This document shows, piece after piece, positions 40,580-50,058 of a DNA stretch of 64,000 nt (position 1 is the first letter of the stretch; every line of letters begins with the position of its first letter). The stretch is from Betaproteobacteria bacterium. Lineage in GTDB: Bacteria > Pseudomonadota > Gammaproteobacteria > Burkholderiales > Usitatibacteraceae. The notes under the pieces are model-generated. The model made no database searches and had not been told where the DNA came from. It saw only the letters and a list, made by a program, of their open reading frames with translations. A program made the position numbers and the translations under genes. The stretch lies in the NCBI GenBank assembly GCA_016720855.1, contig JADKJU010000003.1, positions 682,001 to 746,000 of the forward strand. Reading direction: 5' to 3'.

Positions 40580-40831
40580 ATGAAAAGCATTCTTGCTGTC
40601 GCCATTCTTGCCGGCGCGCTGGGCGCTGCCGGTTGTGCCACGACCGAGCCGCAGGCCAAGGCCGCGGCCAATTCCCAGGCCAGCGCGGCGCCCAAGGCCG
40701 CGAAGAGCGAGGAAATGCTGACCGGCAGCCGCATTCCTCGCAAGACAACGGGCTCCCAGCCGGTGGTCTCGATCAGCGACGACGAAATCAGGCGCAATTC
40801 CGCTCCCGAGATCTACATCGCGCCGAAGTAG
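40580..40831 (+). CDS. Small lipoprotein
   Basis: An 83-residue protein with a lipobox (LGAAGC, Cys at 19), an Ala/Lys-rich linker and a C-terminus containing EEMLTGSRIPRKTTGSQPVVSI. That stretch resembles the start of the plug domain of TonB-dependent receptors. Function unknown. The ATG at 40580 is the first codon before a canonical signal peptide. Confidence 0.6.
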   Translation: MKSILAVAILAGALGAAGCATTEPQAKAAANSQASAAPKAAKSEEMLTGSRIPRKTTGSQPVVSISDDEIRRNSAPEIYIAPK

Positions 40832-41087
40832 TCGGGATGAGAAAATAGGCAGGGTGCGGGCCCGGGCCTTGCGATGGCAGCGGAGAGCAAGGGTGCGAAC
40901 CCTGGATCTCGATCAGGATTCAGCTTCAACTGAAGCCATCAATCCATCGAGATCATCAGACTCGGTGCGAAGGTGACCGCCCAACCACTCCTTCGGCTGG
41001 CATCGCAGGCGATCAGCGTCAACGCGCGCGAGTCATCGCCAATCGCAGCTCGCTGCCGCGCACGCGGGCTGCGACGATCGCCTGGCG
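40832..41087. other. Intergenic, nothing recognised
   Basis: 256 bases between convergent genes. No tRNA or T-run hairpin recognised. Confidence 0.4.
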
Positions 41088-41528
41088 CTACCTGCTGCCG
41101 TCCGGTGCGCGCACCTCGGCCGTCACCTCGGTCGTGCTTTTCCTGCCGTCCCTGGCTTGAAGCGTGAGGGTGACGGGGACCTCGTCTCCCTTCGATAGCG
41201 GCTTCGCGAGATCGAAGAGCATCACGTGGTAGCCACCCGGCTCGAGCTCGACGGTCTTGCCGGCGGGCAGGGGCAGCGCCTCGACCGCGCGCATTTCCAT
41301 CACGCCGCCCTTCATGGTCATCTCGTGGAGCTCGACGATCTTCGCTGCGGGGGAAGCGACGCCGACGAGCTTCGCCTCCTCGCGGCTCTTGATCTTCATG
41401 AACACGCCCGCGGCCTTCTGCGAGGGCACGGTGCCACGAACCCATGCTTCGGTGGCGGATACTTCCGCGCGGGCTGCCGACGCGGCCATCGCAACGGCGA
41501 GGATGAGGGACACGCTGGTTGCCTTCAT
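41088..41528 (-). CDS. Periplasmic copper chaperone PCu(A)C
   Basis: A 146-residue exported protein with a signal peptide (MKATSVSLILAVAMAASAARA), AWVRGTVPSQKAAGVFM, VELHEMTMKGGVMEMRAV and YHVMLFDLAKPLSKGDEVPVTLTL. The pattern H(M)-x10-M-x21-H-x-M is that of PCu(A)C, which carries copper(I) to cytochrome oxidase. The ATG at 41528 follows AAGGAG. It is 51 bases after the TonB receptor gene on the same strand. Confidence 0.92.
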   Translation of the reverse strand: MKATSVSLILAVAMAASAARAEVSATEAWVRGTVPSQKAAGVFMKIKSREEAKLVGVASPAAKIVELHEMTMKGGVMEMRAVEALPLPAGKTVELEPGGYHVMLFDLAKPLSKGDEVPVTLTLQARDGRKSTTEVTAEVRAPDGSR

Positions 41529-41579
41529 TTTCAACTCCTTCCATTGGATCGATTGCAGTGAGGGCGACGTGGCGGGGCC

Positions 41580-43739
41580 TCAGAACTTGACGCCGACGCC
41601 GACGTACAGGGAGCGCCCGATGCCGGCCACACGGTTGCCCCACGCCTGCGTGCCGCGTTCGCCGATGTAGGCGCCACCCAGCGGCATGTCGTAGTTCCTG
41701 TCCAGGAGATTCTCGATTCCTGCATCGAGGCGGACCCGCCCCCAGTCGTAGCTGGTGCGCAGGTTGAGAAGTGCGTAACCGGCCGTCGTGGTTTCGTTGC
41801 GTGCGGCCTGGACGTCGTCCTTTGCGGCGACGAGCTGCGCCTCGAGCGTGCTGCTCCACCGGTTCCACTGATGGTCGAGTGCCAGCTTCGCGTTGAGCGG
41901 CATCATGTGGTACAGGTTGTCGTGGGTATCGAGGTTTTCACCCCGGACGTAGCCGAGCACGCCGCGACCGGAGAACTTGCCTGCCGGGGTTTCGGCCAGA
42001 AGCGCCTTGCCGGAGACATCGATGCCGTACAGGCGGGCATCGTGATTGGCGAACTGCAGGTAGACGAAGCCGGTGCTGGCCGTCTGCGGCATGCCGCCGG
42101 TCAACGGGCAGCCCCCCATCGTTCCGGCGCTGCACCGGTTCACGTCGATGAAATCCTTGACGCGTGTGGTGTAAGGCGTGACGGTGATCGACCAGGCGCT
42201 CTTCGCTGCGTCGTGCCAGCTCGCGGTGGCGGAAATCGTGTCCGCCACTTCCGGCCGAAGGTCCAGATCGCCGACGTAGCCGTTGCCGTCGCCAAACCAG
42301 CCGTTCATTCTCATCGCCATGCGGCCGCGTCCCCAGGCGAAGCGTTCATACAGATTGGGCGAGCGGGTCTTGCGGGCATAGCCTGCCTCGAAGGTGCTGG
42401 TCGAATCGCGCGTGTAGCGAGCGAGCGCGGTGACATCGAAATGGTTGTCGCTGCGCTGGTGATCGCTGGCATTGAAGGCGTTGGCGGCGGCGATGTCGAC
42501 CGCCTGCATCATTCCCGTCCACGAGTAGGGCTGGACGTCTCCCGTGTCCATGCCGACCCGGTCGTAGCGGGCGCCCAGGAGGCTCGTCCACTGGCCGCTC
42601 CAGCGCGCTTCCCACTCGGCAAACGCGCCGAAGCGGTCGCGCCGTCCGCCGTTGATGTTTTCGAAGGTGCCCGGGCCCATCATCGGGCTGCCCGCGACGG
42701 GCGGCCACCAGTCGTCCAGCAGGAACCGCTGGAAGTCGGTGCCGATACGCAGCGAATCGCGCCCGGAAAGCTCGACATCGGCCTTCAGCAGGTAGCCCAT
42801 GTTCTTGCCGTCGGTATTCATCGGCATGTCGCCGGGCTGCTTGTCGGCCAGGAAATTCATCTCGTGCCGCGTGTGCTCATAGAAGGCCTTCGCCTCCAGC
42901 CTGCCCCATCCGAACAGGCCCTCGTAGCGGATGTTCCCGAACGCCGCATCGTTTCCAACCATGTCCATCCAGGCGTTCGGATAAGCCTGGTAGGGAATGC
43001 GCTGCACGCCGATGCTGGCCACGACCAGTTGGTCCTTGCCCCGCGCGGCCAGGGAGATCGCGTGATTCTGCGACTCGTAGCGCGTGGATTTCACTTCCGA
43101 GCCGTCGCCTGCCTCGTAGTTGCCGCTGCGCGAGCCGGCCCCGGTATAGGAAAGGCTCACGGACTCGCCGGCCACATTCGCCGTTGCGGATACGCCGACG
43201 GCGCCGCCATTGGAGCGATAGAAGCCGGAGAGACTCCCGGCCAGCAGGTTTTCTTCGCCGGCTCTCGAGAAAACGGGGGGAGTTGAATCGATGACGATCG
43301 TGCCGGCAATGCTGTCGCCGCCGAGGCTGACCGGCGAAATGCCTGCCACGACGGCCGCACGGCCGACATTGGCCGGATCGATGTACGAGAGCGGCGGATT
43401 CATGTGATTGGCGCAGGCCGACGTGAGACTCATGCCGTCGATCGAGATGCCGATGCGATCGTCATTCAGCCCCCGGATGACCGGAATACCGGACACCCCG
43501 CCGGACGAATAGAAACTGAAGCCCGGGATGTCCCCGAACAACTGCGCCGTATCGCTCACGAAGGATCGCCGGGCGGCAATCTCACCGGCGCTCAATGTTC
43601 CGGCATTGACGGGGAGCGGGATATCGCGTGGGGCGGTCACGATGACCGAAGGCAGGGCTTGCGTATCGGCATGAGCGGGCACGGCAGTACAACAGGCGAC
43701 TGCCACGGCGGCAGCCAAAGGACGAATTCTGGGAGACAT
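41580..43739 (-). CDS. TonB-dependent copper receptor (OprC/NosA-like)
   Basis: A 719-residue outer-membrane receptor with a signal peptide (MSPRIRPLAAAVAVACCTAVPAHA), a plug domain (VIRGLNDDRIGISIDGM, SACANHMNPPLSYIDPANV) and a beta-barrel ending VGVKF. The ANHMNPPLSYIDP block is typical of TonB copper receptors. The neighbours PCu(A)C and DUF2946 support copper. The second ATG at 43739 is preferred for its AGGAAA site. Confidence 0.85.
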   Translation of the reverse strand: MSPRIRPLAAAVAVACCTAVPAHADTQALPSVIVTAPRDIPLPVNAGTLSAGEIAARRSFVSDTAQLFGDIPGFSFYSSGGVSGIPVIRGLNDDRIGISIDGMSLTSACANHMNPPLSYIDPANVGRAAVVAGISPVSLGGDSIAGTIVIDSTPPVFSRAGEENLLAGSLSGFYRSNGGAVGVSATANVAGESVSLSYTGAGSRSGNYEAGDGSEVKSTRYESQNHAISLAARGKDQLVVASIGVQRIPYQAYPNAWMDMVGNDAAFGNIRYEGLFGWGRLEAKAFYEHTRHEMNFLADKQPGDMPMNTDGKNMGYLLKADVELSGRDSLRIGTDFQRFLLDDWWPPVAGSPMMGPGTFENINGGRRDRFGAFAEWEARWSGQWTSLLGARYDRVGMDTGDVQPYSWTGMMQAVDIAAANAFNASDHQRSDNHFDVTALARYTRDSTSTFEAGYARKTRSPNLYERFAWGRGRMAMRMNGWFGDGNGYVGDLDLRPEVADTISATASWHDAAKSAWSITVTPYTTRVKDFIDVNRCSAGTMGGCPLTGGMPQTASTGFVYLQFANHDARLYGIDVSGKALLAETPAGKFSGRGVLGYVRGENLDTHDNLYHMMPLNAKLALDHQWNRWSSTLEAQLVAAKDDVQAARNETTTAGYALLNLRTSYDWGRVRLDAGIENLLDRNYDMPLGGAYIGERGTQAWGNRVAGIGRSLYVGVGVKF

Positions 43740-43861
43740 GGGTTTCCTCGCATACGGCATGTTGATTCAGCGCGGGCGAACGACGCCGGTGCCACGGCAC
43801 CGGCAGTCAACCGTCGCGGTTGTGCAGGCGCCGGTGGGCGCCCGACACGATCAGCAGTACT

Positions 43862-44257
43862 TCAGGAAGCGCGAGGAGGTGCGCGTGGCTGCACCGCGGC
43901 CCAGGTGAAAAGCGGGCGCGGAGCCAGGAGGAGAAGGAGCGGGGGAACCGGATCGGACCCGGCGGTGAGCGGAACGGCAACCGCAGCGGTCGGCGGCAAC
44001 ATCGGAGCTGCCGCGCCCGGGGAGCAGAACGGGCAGTGGTCGATCGCGTGGGTCTTGGGCGCGACGGGAACGCCGTCGGCATCGGTGGGCACCGACACCA
44101 GCCTCGCGCCGTCGGCCGTGCACACCGCCACCCAGCGCGTGTGCTGGCCATTGGCGGCAGACAGCGCGCTGGTGATCGCCGGCGCAAGCCCGGCGAGCAG
44201 CATCGCGAACATGGCGATGCCGGCCGTGAGGCGACGCGTTGCGGTTAGGAAGCCCAT
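43862..44257 (-). CDS. DUF2946 protein, copper-associated
   Basis: A 131-residue protein with an N-terminal hydrophobic helix (IAMFAMLLAGLAPAI), a VCTADG segment and an IDHCPFC motif, as in DUF2946 proteins. These are usually encoded beside copper receptors and are likely copper-handling membrane proteins. It lies 122 bases upstream of the receptor gene and reads the same way. Confidence 0.82.
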   Translation of the reverse strand: MGFLTATRRLTAGIAMFAMLLAGLAPAITSALSAANGQHTRWVAVCTADGARLVSVPTDADGVPVAPKTHAIDHCPFCSPGAAAPMLPPTAAVAVPLTAGSDPVPPLLLLLAPRPLFTWAAVQPRAPPRAS

Positions 44258-44469
44258 GGCGGCCGATCATAGGGCAGGATCGGGGCCGGGGAAAAGAGGA
44301 GGTTGTTCTTTTCCTAAACTATTTCAATTCCATCCGCGCAGGGCCTGCCCGGCGGGGCACGGTTCGTGGTTCGAGCTGTGCGTCGAGTGGCCTCGGATGG
44401 CCATTGCCCATGCGGCTTCCGGGGGCTTACCCTTTCGGAGAATCCCCGGCTACCTATGAGGAGTTGGAG

Positions 44470-44940
44470 ATGGAACGAATCACGATGTCGATCGACGAAT
44501 CGCTGGCGAAGGAGTTCGACGCGATGATCGCCCGACGCGGCTACGGCAACCGCTCCGAGGCGATGCGCGACCTCCTGCGCCGGGAGGTGGAGGCCGATCG
44601 CGCGAACAGGGATGGCCGCGGCCATTGCGTGGCCAGCCTCTCCTACGTCTACGACCATCACGTTCGGGACCTGGCCGAACGGTTGATCGAATCGCAGCAC
44701 GAACATCACGATCTGGTCGTCGCGACCATGCACGTGCACCTGGACCACGACCACTGCCTCGAGATCGAGATCCTCAAGGGGGCGACGAACGCTGTCCGGG
44801 GCTTCGCCGACCGGATCCAGGCGGAGCGGGGCGTGCGGCACACGGCGATCAACGTGATCAGCGTCGAGACCGGCGACCGGCACGCGGAGCTCGAGACGCA
44901 TCACCACCACGGCCACCAGCACCTGATCCCGCGGTCCTGA
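44470..44940 (+). CDS. nikR: Nickel-responsive regulator NikR
   Basis: A 156-residue ribbon-helix-helix repressor: ITMSIDESLAKEFDAMIARRGYGNRSEAMRDLLR is the DNA-binding domain, and VATMHVHLDHDHCLEIEILKG is the nickel site, with the H-x-H and Cys ligands of the ACT-like domain. The C-terminus adds a His-rich tail (HHHHGHQH) that may bind more metal. Its operator lies 11 kb away before nikMQO; no operator is seen before nikR itself. Confidence 0.95.
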   Translation: MERITMSIDESLAKEFDAMIARRGYGNRSEAMRDLLRREVEADRANRDGRGHCVASLSYVYDHHVRDLAERLIESQHEHHDLVVATMHVHLDHDHCLEIEILKGATNAVRGFADRIQAERGVRHTAINVISVETGDRHAELETHHHHGHQHLIPRS

Positions 44941-45128
44941 ACGGACCAAGGCGGGTCCCGAGCCTTCGTTTGCGGCTCGGCAGGAAGCGGCCGGATTCGA
45001 CGGCGTGCACTTCCATCCCATGGAGAGCCGCGCGGTTTGCCTGGGCGTCCTGTACGGCTGGTAGAGTTCGGGGTAGGTTGTGTCCACCGCCGGCCATGCG
45101 GCGCCACGAGAGAACAGGGGAGATGATC

Positions 45129-45413
45129 ATGTCGAACACGCCGAAAGTTCCTGACGGACACGATCATGCCCATGATCACGCGCATGAGCACAGCCACGAG
45201 CATCTGCATAGACACGGCGACCTGATTCACAGCCATTCGCACAGCCACGCGCACGAGCACGAACACGTCCACAGCCACGCGCATCCGGAGTCTCATGTCG
45301 AGGTCGACGCGGATCATCCCCATGAGCGCAAACTCTCGTCGCACGACCACACGCACCCCGAACTGGATGACACCGGTCATGAGCACGAACCGCACGACCA
45401 TCGCCATGACTGA
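45129..45413 (+). CDS. Histidine-rich metal-binding protein
   Basis: A 94-residue protein in which about a third of residues are His, mostly as H-x-H pairs with Asp, Glu and Ser. It has no fixed fold pattern or signal peptide. Such proteins act as nickel stores (like Hpn) or as sensors. The place after nikR favours nickel. The inner ATG at 45129 is chosen for GGGGAG spacing. A direct link to NikR control is not shown. Confidence 0.75.
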   Translation: MSNTPKVPDGHDHAHDHAHEHSHEHLHRHGDLIHSHSHSHAHEHEHVHSHAHPESHVEVDADHPHERKLSSHDHTHPELDDTGHEHEPHDHRHD

Positions 45414-45468
45414 AATTGTCGATCAGGGCATCACACCCCGGATTCACTGGGCGCAAGTGTCGAGCGCA

Positions 45469-46032
45469 ATGAGCATTCTGAATCGCCGGCTTGCGGTGTT
45501 CGCCTGGTGCCTGTTGCAGGCAATGCCGGCTCTCGCCGATGAGAGCCGGCTCAACTCGCCAGGAGTTATCGAAGTTGCCTTTGGACCCGAGGGGGCTGCC
45601 GCGGAGGGTTTGATTCTCCGTAGCATCGCGTCAGCCGGAACTTCGATCAATGTCGCGGCGTATGCGTTTTCATCACCGGCGATCGTCGATGCGCTGAAAG
45701 CAGCACGCGAGCGAGGCGTCGACGTGCGACTGGTTGTCGATTACAAGCACAATGTCGGGGAAGACCGGAAGGGTATCGGCCGCAAGGCACTGGACGCGCT
45801 GGTCGCGGCTGGTGCTGTCGCGAGAACCAATTCCAGCTATCGACTTCACCACGACAAGTACATGATCATCGATGCGCGCCACGTGCAGACCGGCAGCTAT
45901 AACTACGCGGTCTCCGCAAACCTCAACAGCGAGAACGTCATGGTCATCCGTGATGATCCAGTGCTTGCCCGGCAATACCTGGCGCATTGGACGGCGCGCT
46001 TCGGCGAGGGGACCGATTACCGCACTCGCTGA
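45469..46032 (+). CDS. Phospholipase D-family endonuclease (Nuc-like)
   Basis: A 187-residue periplasmic nuclease with a signal peptide (LAVFAWCLLQAMPALA) and one HKD motif: HHDKYMIIDARHVQTGSYNYAVSANLNSENVMVI. It is the size of plasmid-type Nuc, which acts as a dimer on DNA without metal. The ATG at 45469 is chosen over earlier in-frame ones because it begins the signal peptide. Confidence 0.88.
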   Translation: MSILNRRLAVFAWCLLQAMPALADESRLNSPGVIEVAFGPEGAAAEGLILRSIASAGTSINVAAYAFSSPAIVDALKAARERGVDVRLVVDYKHNVGEDRKGIGRKALDALVAAGAVARTNSSYRLHHDKYMIIDARHVQTGSYNYAVSANLNSENVMVIRDDPVLARQYLAHWTARFGEGTDYRTR

Positions 46033-46146
46033 ATTTGACGGCAATGCGCGTTACGCTTCCCGGTCGGGTCCGGCGCACTTTCCGGGGCGGTCATTCCATG
46101 CGAACATTCCCGCGACCTATACCCCCCTTTCGACGGAGAGATCCCC

Positions 46147-47142
46147 ATGCGCGCACCTTCCGTGAACCGAGTCCGCCTCAGGACCCTTCTCGCCACCGCA
46201 AGCTTTGCCCTCGCGGCGTGGCTGCCAGCCACCTCGTTCGCACAGGCCTACCCCACGAAGTCCGTCACGATCGTCGTGCCCTTCCCGCCTGGCGGCGCGA
46301 CCGACGTCATCGCGCGCCTGCTGGCGCAGCACCTCTCGGAAACGACCCGGCAGACCTTCGTGGTCTCCAACATCCCGGGGGCTTCGGGCTCGATCGGCCA
46401 CGAGCACGTCGCGCGCGCCGCGCCCGACGGCTACACGCTCATCGTCGGCACGGCGAGCACGATGGCCGGTAACGTGGCTTACAACGAACCGAAGTGGGAT
46501 CCGATCCGCGACTTCACGCCGGTGGCGGCGCTCACGACGGAGTCGATGTCCCTGATCATCCACCCGTCGGTCCAGGCGAAATCCGTGCAGGAGCTGATCG
46601 CGCTCGCCAAGGAAAAGCCCGGCTCGCTCAACATGGCCTCCTTCGGCAATGGCTCCATCTCCCACCTCGCGGGCGAGCTCTTCAAGACGATGGCGGGCGT
46701 CGATATGACGCACGTGCCCTTCCAGGGGTCCGGGCCTGCCCTCAACGCGATGATCGGCGGGCACACGCAGGTCATGTTCCACACGCTGTCCGTGTCGCTG
46801 CCGCCGGTCCAGTCGGGCAAGCTGCGGATGCTCGCGATCACCGACGACAAGCGCAAGGCGCAGTTGCCCGACATGCCCACCGTCGAGGAATCCGGTCTGC
46901 CGGGCTACACCGCCATCACCTGGCTGGGCCTCTTCGGCCCGGCCAACCTGCCGAAGGACACCGCCGCCTTTCTCTCGGCCGAGGCGCGCAAGATGCTCGC
47001 GAAGCCCGAGGTGCGAGAGCGCCTGCTCAAGATGTCCAGCGAGCCTTCGGACGGCACGCCGGAGACGCTCGCGGTCAATCTGGCGCGCGATCTCGCCAAG
47101 TGGCGCAAGACCATCAAGGATGCCGGCCTGAAGCGGGAGTAG
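46147..47142 (+). CDS. Bug-family tripartite tricarboxylate transporter binding protein
   Basis: A 331-residue exported protein with a signal peptide ending TSFAQA, then YPTKSVTIVVPFPPGGATDVIARLLAQHLSE, NIPGASGSIGHEHVARAAPDGYTLIVG, and the pocket segment HVPFQGSGPALNAMIGG. It is the typical betaproteobacterial Bug fold for carboxylates or amino acids. The gene next to it encodes a D-aminoacylase, so an N-acyl amino acid or its product may be the ligand. Confidence 0.93.
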   Translation: MRAPSVNRVRLRTLLATASFALAAWLPATSFAQAYPTKSVTIVVPFPPGGATDVIARLLAQHLSETTRQTFVVSNIPGASGSIGHEHVARAAPDGYTLIVGTASTMAGNVAYNEPKWDPIRDFTPVAALTTESMSLIIHPSVQAKSVQELIALAKEKPGSLNMASFGNGSISHLAGELFKTMAGVDMTHVPFQGSGPALNAMIGGHTQVMFHTLSVSLPPVQSGKLRMLAITDDKRKAQLPDMPTVEESGLPGYTAITWLGLFGPANLPKDTAAFLSAEARKMLAKPEVRERLLKMSSEPSDGTPETLAVNLARDLAKWRKTIKDAGLKRE

Positions 47143-47146
47143 CGCC

Positions 47147-48742
47147 GTGGACGACCTGATCATCCGCGGAGGCATGGTGCTCGATGGCACGGGCGCGCCG
47201 GGCCGTGAGGCCGACGTGTCCCTGGCTGCGGGCCGCATCACCGAGGTCGCCCCGGGCTCGGACCGGAAGGCGCGGCGCGAGATCGACGCCCGCGGCCAGG
47301 TCGTGGCGCCGGGCTTCATCGACATCCACACGCACTCGGATTTCACGCTCCCCATCAACCCGCGGGCCGAGTCGAAGATCCGCCAGGGCGTGACCACGGA
47401 AGTCGTGGGCAACTGCGGTTTCTCCGCGGCGCCGGCGCTGCCCGGCACCTCGGCCATGCTGAAGGAGTACCTTTCCGCGAGCGCGCCGTGGCTGCCCTTC
47501 CGCGACGTGAGCTTCGCCGACTACGTGGACACCTACCCCGCCACCTCGGTGAACGTCGTCCACCAGGTGGGCCACAACACGCTGCGGTTGATGACCGTGG
47601 GCATGGAGCGCCGCGCGGCCACCCCCGAGGAGATGCAGGCCATGGTCGCGCTCCTGGAGGAGGCGCTCGCGGCGGGCGCGCTGGGCCTGTCGTCGGGCCT
47701 CTTCACGGCGCCCGGCATCAACGCGGGCCCGGAGGAGGTCCACGCGCTCGCCCGCGTCCTCGCCCGCCACGGCGCGCGCTACTCCACGCATGTGCGCGAC
47801 GAGGGCAACCGGGTATTCGAAGCCGTTCGCGAGGCGATCGCCGTGGCGCGCGAGACGGGCGTGCACACGCAGATCGCGCATCTCAAGCTCTCGGGGATGG
47901 ACAACTGGGGCGGCGCGGCCAGGCTCCTGGCCGAGATCGACGCCGCACGGCGCGAGGGCGTGCCCGTCGACTGCGACCAGTATCCCTACGACACCGGCAC
48001 CAACCCGCTGCGCAATCTCCTGCCCACCTGGGTGCAGGAAGGCGGGATCGGCGCCATGCTCGAGCGCCTGAAGGAGCAGGCCGTGCGCGAGCGCCTGCGA
48101 TCCGACATCGCGCGCGACGGCCTCAACAACTTCGGCCGCATCCCGGGCTGGGACGCCGTGCGCGTGGCGCTCTCCGCGAGCCAGCCGCAACTCGCCGGCA
48201 GGACGCTCGACGACATCGCGCGCGAGCACCGCCTCGACCCCTTCGACCAGGTCTGCGAGTGCATCCTCGCCGACCGCGGCCACACCCGCATCCTCGTCAC
48301 CTCGATGGCCGAGGAAGACGTGCGCGCGATCACCGGCACGCCGTGGATCCTCGTGGGCTCCGACGGCAACTCGCTCGCCGTGGAGGGCGTCACGAGCCAG
48401 GGCAAGCCGCACCCGCGCTTCTACGGCACGCACACGCGCGTGCTGGGGCCCTGCGTGCGCGACCTGGGCCTGCTCACCCTCGAGCAGGCGGTGCACAAGA
48501 TGACCGGCGGCAGCGCCACGGCGCTGGGCTGGACCGACCGCGGCTGGCTGCGGCCGGGCCACTGGGCGGACATCACGGTGTTCGATGCCGCGCACATCTC
48601 TGACCGCTCCACCTACGACCAGCCTCACCAGTACGCGACGGGCGTCTCGACCGTGATCGTGAACGGCGAAGTCGTGGTCGACAGCGGGGCCCACACGGGC
48701 GCGCTTCCGGGCCGCGTGATCCGCAGGCCCACCGTGCACTAG
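47147..48742 (+). CDS. N-acyl-D-amino-acid deacylase
   Basis: A 531-residue amidohydrolase: LIIRGGMVLDGTGAPGREADVSL at the start, metal ligands in GFIDIHTHSD, NCGFSAAPA, VGHNTLR, STHVRDEG, and HARFYGT-like ending PHPRFYGTHTRVLG. This is the D-aminoacylase/dihydroorotase-like family. It releases a fatty or acetyl group from D-amino acids. The start is GTG at 47147, four bases after the Bug gene. Confidence 0.9.
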   Translation: MDDLIIRGGMVLDGTGAPGREADVSLAAGRITEVAPGSDRKARREIDARGQVVAPGFIDIHTHSDFTLPINPRAESKIRQGVTTEVVGNCGFSAAPALPGTSAMLKEYLSASAPWLPFRDVSFADYVDTYPATSVNVVHQVGHNTLRLMTVGMERRAATPEEMQAMVALLEEALAAGALGLSSGLFTAPGINAGPEEVHALARVLARHGARYSTHVRDEGNRVFEAVREAIAVARETGVHTQIAHLKLSGMDNWGGAARLLAEIDAARREGVPVDCDQYPYDTGTNPLRNLLPTWVQEGGIGAMLERLKEQAVRERLRSDIARDGLNNFGRIPGWDAVRVALSASQPQLAGRTLDDIAREHRLDPFDQVCECILADRGHTRILVTSMAEEDVRAITGTPWILVGSDGNSLAVEGVTSQGKPHPRFYGTHTRVLGPCVRDLGLLTLEQAVHKMTGGSATALGWTDRGWLRPGHWADITVFDAAHISDRSTYDQPHQYATGVSTVIVNGEVVVDSGAHTGALPGRVIRRPTVH

Positions 48743-48758
48743 CGAGGCGGCGCGGCCC

Positions 48759-49760
48759 TCAGAAGATGAAGGTCCGCCCCACGGCCGAGGGCAGGAGCAC
48801 GCTTTCGTCGCAGACGCGGGAAAGCGCGGTGAAGGCGCGCCAGCCCGTGCAGTGCGCGGGGATGATGCGCGCGAGCCCGAAACCCATGAGGTCGCGGATC
48901 GTCTCGGGGATCGCCTTCTCGACCGTGGGCCCGGAGAGGTGGAAGCCGCCCACGACGGCATGCAGCGGCGTTCCGGCGAAGGTGGTACGCGCATCCGTGA
49001 GGACGTTCACCACGCCCGCGTGCGAGCACATCGAGAACACGACGAGGCCCTTGCCCCGCACGTTCACCGCGAGGTAGCGCTCGTCCATGAGCCAGGGGTC
49101 GGGCTCCCACGACTGTCCATCCGCGGATCGCCTCATGTGGCCGGGGTAGCCCTGCTCGTACGGTGTCACGCGCGGGATCTCGCCACCGAGGTAGAAGTGG
49201 TCGTCGAGCAGGAGACGCGCATCCGGCGAGAGCACGACCTGGGCCCCCGCCTGCTCGAGCTCGGCCGGCTTCGGGACATCCTGGTACGGGAGATACCCGC
49301 CATCGGCCAGCGTATTGGCACGGCTCACCAGCATTCCCTCGTTCAGGTGAACGGGCACGCGCCGGCCGCCGTTGGCCGCGTGGATGAGCCGCACGGCCTC
49401 CACCAGCCCGCCGCCGTGGTCCCAGTGGCCGTGGGAGAGCGCCACCGCTTCGATGCTGCCGAAGGGCACACCCAGCCGGCCGCCGTTGCGGGTAACCGTG
49501 TAGGCCTCGGGCCCGGCATCGAAAAGCATGAAGCGCGTTCGCCCGCCCACCCTTGCCGCGAGCACCAGGGAAAGCCCGTGGTGCGCGCAGCACTTGGCCT
49601 CGCCCGACATCTTCGTCATGCCCGCCTTGAGCAGCGTGGCGGTCTCGTTCACCACGCCCTTCGGAACGGTGGAGAGCGCGTCGGTGACGTTGTCGACGAG
49701 AACGAGGACCTCGAGCGCATCGACGGGAGCGAGGCGGGTGGCAGTGTCGGCTTGGGTCAC
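48759..49760 (-). CDS. MBL-fold metallo-hydrolase
   Basis: A 333-residue metallo-beta-lactamase-fold protein: LFDAGPEAY, ALSHGHWDHGGGLVEA (H-x-H-x-D-H), MCSHAGVVN and VGGFHLSG near the end. The HWDHGG and FHLSG patterns match the 7,8-dihydropterin-6-methyl transferase-like group. GTG start at 49760. It ends 16 bases from the oppositely oriented D-aminoacylase gene. Confidence 0.85.
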   Translation of the reverse strand: MTQADTATRLAPVDALEVLVLVDNVTDALSTVPKGVVNETATLLKAGMTKMSGEAKCCAHHGLSLVLAARVGGRTRFMLFDAGPEAYTVTRNGGRLGVPFGSIEAVALSHGHWDHGGGLVEAVRLIHAANGGRRVPVHLNEGMLVSRANTLADGGYLPYQDVPKPAELEQAGAQVVLSPDARLLLDDHFYLGGEIPRVTPYEQGYPGHMRRSADGQSWEPDPWLMDERYLAVNVRGKGLVVFSMCSHAGVVNVLTDARTTFAGTPLHAVVGGFHLSGPTVEKAIPETIRDLMGFGLARIIPAHCTGWRAFTALSRVCDESVLLPSAVGRTFIF

Positions 49761-49797
49761 GGCGGGCTTTCTTCCGGGGGGTGGCTTCCCGAGGAGT

Positions 49798-50058
49798 TTA
49801 CCCGTCGGCCGTGTCGGAACCCAAGCCCGCAACCGCACCCGCGACTGCCTTTTCGAGCAGGCCGGCGTCCTTGGTGATTGCTGAACGATTGCGATGAAAC
49901 CTGGTAGACAACTCGTTGATCGTCCTGGGCTCATTCATCACTTCAAGCATCAGCCGCCGGCGCGCCTCAGACAGGCCCGTGAACATGCGCTGCGGATCTT
50001 CAAAGGACAGCGTGACCTTGACTTCGAAGGCCTGTCCCTGCACTCCAGGTTCACCCAT
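49798..50058 (-). CDS. Small winged-helix transcription regulator
   Basis: An 86-residue protein: ARRRLMLEVMNEPRTINELSTRFHRNRSAITKDAGLLEKA has the helix-turn-helix of MarR/ArsR-type regulators that read one DNA half-site. It lacks a sensor domain. Its start overlaps the end of the Fic gene by eight bases, so the two are translationally coupled and it may regulate that gene. Confidence 0.65.
   Translation of the reverse strand: MGEPGVQGQAFEVKVTLSFEDPQRMFTGLSEARRRLMLEVMNEPRTINELSTRFHRNRSAITKDAGLLEKAVAGAVAGLGSDTADG

Noticed and set aside
40832..41087. tRNA or tmRNA-like GGTGCGAACCCT
   Set aside because: A T-arm-like string is present but no acceptor stem or other arms can be drawn around it.
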